Shown here one piece after another: positions 63,179 to 64,000 of a stretch of 64,000 nucleotides of DNA. Numbering within the stretch: position 1 is the first letter of the stretch; each line of letters starts with the position of its first letter. The DNA is taken from positions 3,101,001 through 3,165,000 of the forward strand of contig NC_007759.1 of NCBI RefSeq assembly GCF_000013405.1, in the 5' to 3' direction. The notes below the pieces were generated by a model. It did no database searches and was not told where the DNA came from. It saw only the letters and a program-made list of their open reading frames with translations. This DNA is from Syntrophus aciditrophicus SB. GTDB taxonomy: Bacteria; Desulfobacterota; Syntrophia; Syntrophales; Syntrophaceae. Position numbers and translations under genes: made by a program.

Positions 63179-64000
63179 ATTCCCCGGATACGACTGCAAA
63201 GGGGTTTCACTCCGCATCATCGCCGGTGGTTCGGCTTCAGGAAGTCAATCTGCGCTACGGCAAAACCATGGCCCTGGACCGGATCACACTGGAGTTGCCT
63301 TCCGGCAGCATGGTCGGCTTCATCGGCCCGGACGGGGTAGGCAAGTCCAGCCTGTTCTCGCTGGTGGCCGGCGCGCGGGCGATCCAGTCCGGCCGCATCG
63401 AGGTCCTGGGCGGCGACATGGGCGCTGCGGAACATCGCCGCAAGGTATGTCCGAAGATCGCCTACATGCCGCAGGGCCTGGGCCGAAACCTGTATCCGAC
63501 GCTGTCGGTTTTCGAAAACGCCGACTTCTTTGGACGGTTATTCGGTCACGGACGCCGGGAACGTGAGCGGCGCATCGGCGAGCTGCTCTCGGCAACGGGC
63601 CTGGCCCCCTTTGCGAACCGGCCTGCCGGCAAGCTCTCCGGCGGCATGAAGCAGAAACTGGGCCTCTGCTGCGCACTGATCCACGATCCCGACTTGCTTA
63701 TCCTGGACGAACCCACCACCGGCGTCGATCCCCTCTCCCGCCGACAGTTCTGGGAACTCATTGACCGCATCCGCGCCGGTCAGCCCGGCATGAGCGTCAT
63801 GGTGGCCACCGCCTATATGGAGGAAGCCGCCCGTTTTGACTGGCTGGTGGCAATGAATGACGGCCGGGTGCTCGCCACGGGGACTCCACGGGAACTCCTG
63901 GCTTCGACCGGCACCACCGCGCTGGAAGAAGCCTTCATCGCCCTGCTTCCTGATTCCGAGCGCGAAGGCTACCGGCCCGTTGTCATCCCGCCCCGCGAGA
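63175..64000 (+). CDS. RbbA-like ABC exporter ATPase, partial at window edge
   Basis: The ATG at 63175 overlaps the HlyD stop. The 275 codons visible encode an ABC domain: Walker [10 protein letters not shown], signature [15 protein letters not shown], and Walker [14 protein letters not shown], followed by [21 protein letters not shown], a segment characteristic of RbbA/YhiH. The frame stays open to base 64000, so the gene is cut by the window end. RbbA-type proteins usually have a second ABC domain and an ABC-2 membrane part. Confidence 0.9.
   Translation, partial: MNSPDTTAKGFHSASSPVVRLQEVNLRYGKTMALDRITLELPSGSMVGFIGPDGVGKSSLFSLVAGARAIQSGRIEVLGGDMGAAEHRRKVCPKIAYMPQGLGRNLYPTLSVFENADFFGRLFGHGRRERERRIGELLSATGLAPFANRPAGKLSGGMKQKLGLCCALIHDPDLLILDEPTTGVDPLSRRQFWELIDRIRAGQPGMSVMVATAYMEEAARFDWLVAMNDGRVLATGTPRELLASTGTTALEEAFIALLPDSEREGYRPVVIPPRE

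Overview
The window is about 64 kb of a Gram-negative, probably anaerobic chromosome. The Gram-negative inference rests on an Mla-type lipid ABC locus, a tripartite RND efflux operon with an outer-membrane factor, and several lipobox lipoproteins. The gene mix recalls Syntrophus and relatives (Deltaproteobacteria / Desulfobacterota): an FmdE-type protein beside a metal-chelate ABC importer, biotin synthesis and uptake, tandem phosphotransacylase-like genes, a divergent ATP-dependent PEP carboxykinase, DUF3343 and an N-type F-ATPase. That placement is inference from gene content. No rRNA, tRNA, CRISPR array, intact insertion sequence or prophage was seen.

Layout. 0.2-3.8 kb: FmdE-like protein with a FecCD/BtuCDF-type importer. 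4.2-8.7 kb: a biotin regulon, with bioB divergent from birA-bioY-bioM-bioN around a perfect BirA-type operator. 9-15.4 kb: AI-2E exporter, a frameshifted Pit phosphate transporter with its DUF47 partner, mutM, two envelope proteins, DUF3343 and a cold-shock gene with a structured leader. 15.6-19.2 kb: DEAD-box helicase convergent with pheA-aroF. 19.2-21.5 kb: a PA2779/PA2778-like C39 peptidase/TPR lipoprotein operon and a small secreted protein. 21.6-28.4 kb: a complete N-ATPase operon (atpDCQRBEFAG order) in which beta and gamma are both frameshifted. 28.9-46.6 kb: single genes and small groups for signalling, nucleotide hygiene, redox and repair, PEPCK, an MFS exporter, an unusual class A PBP, two phosphotransacylase-like proteins and an SfsA-DUF123 fusion. 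46.7-53.4 kb: TetR plus an RND efflux operon behind a 30-bp palindrome. 54-58.3 kb: a 1407-aa SNF2 protein. 58.3-64 kb: Mla-type permease, ATPase, MCE protein and lipoprotein, then a HlyD/RbbA-type exporter cut by the window edge.

How the genes work together. Biotin is made and imported under BirA control. The RND pump is probably repressed by its own TetR. The Mla-like set probably moves lipids across the envelope. The N-ATPase would be an auxiliary ion pump, but as sequenced it cannot make intact beta or gamma.

The most notable signals are four apparent frameshifts in otherwise well-formed genes (atpD by an exact 10-bp tandem duplication, atpG, pit, and a small secreted protein), the BirA operator, the cold-shock leader with a terminator and mutually exclusive Shine-Dalgarno hairpins, and several unusual domain architectures.
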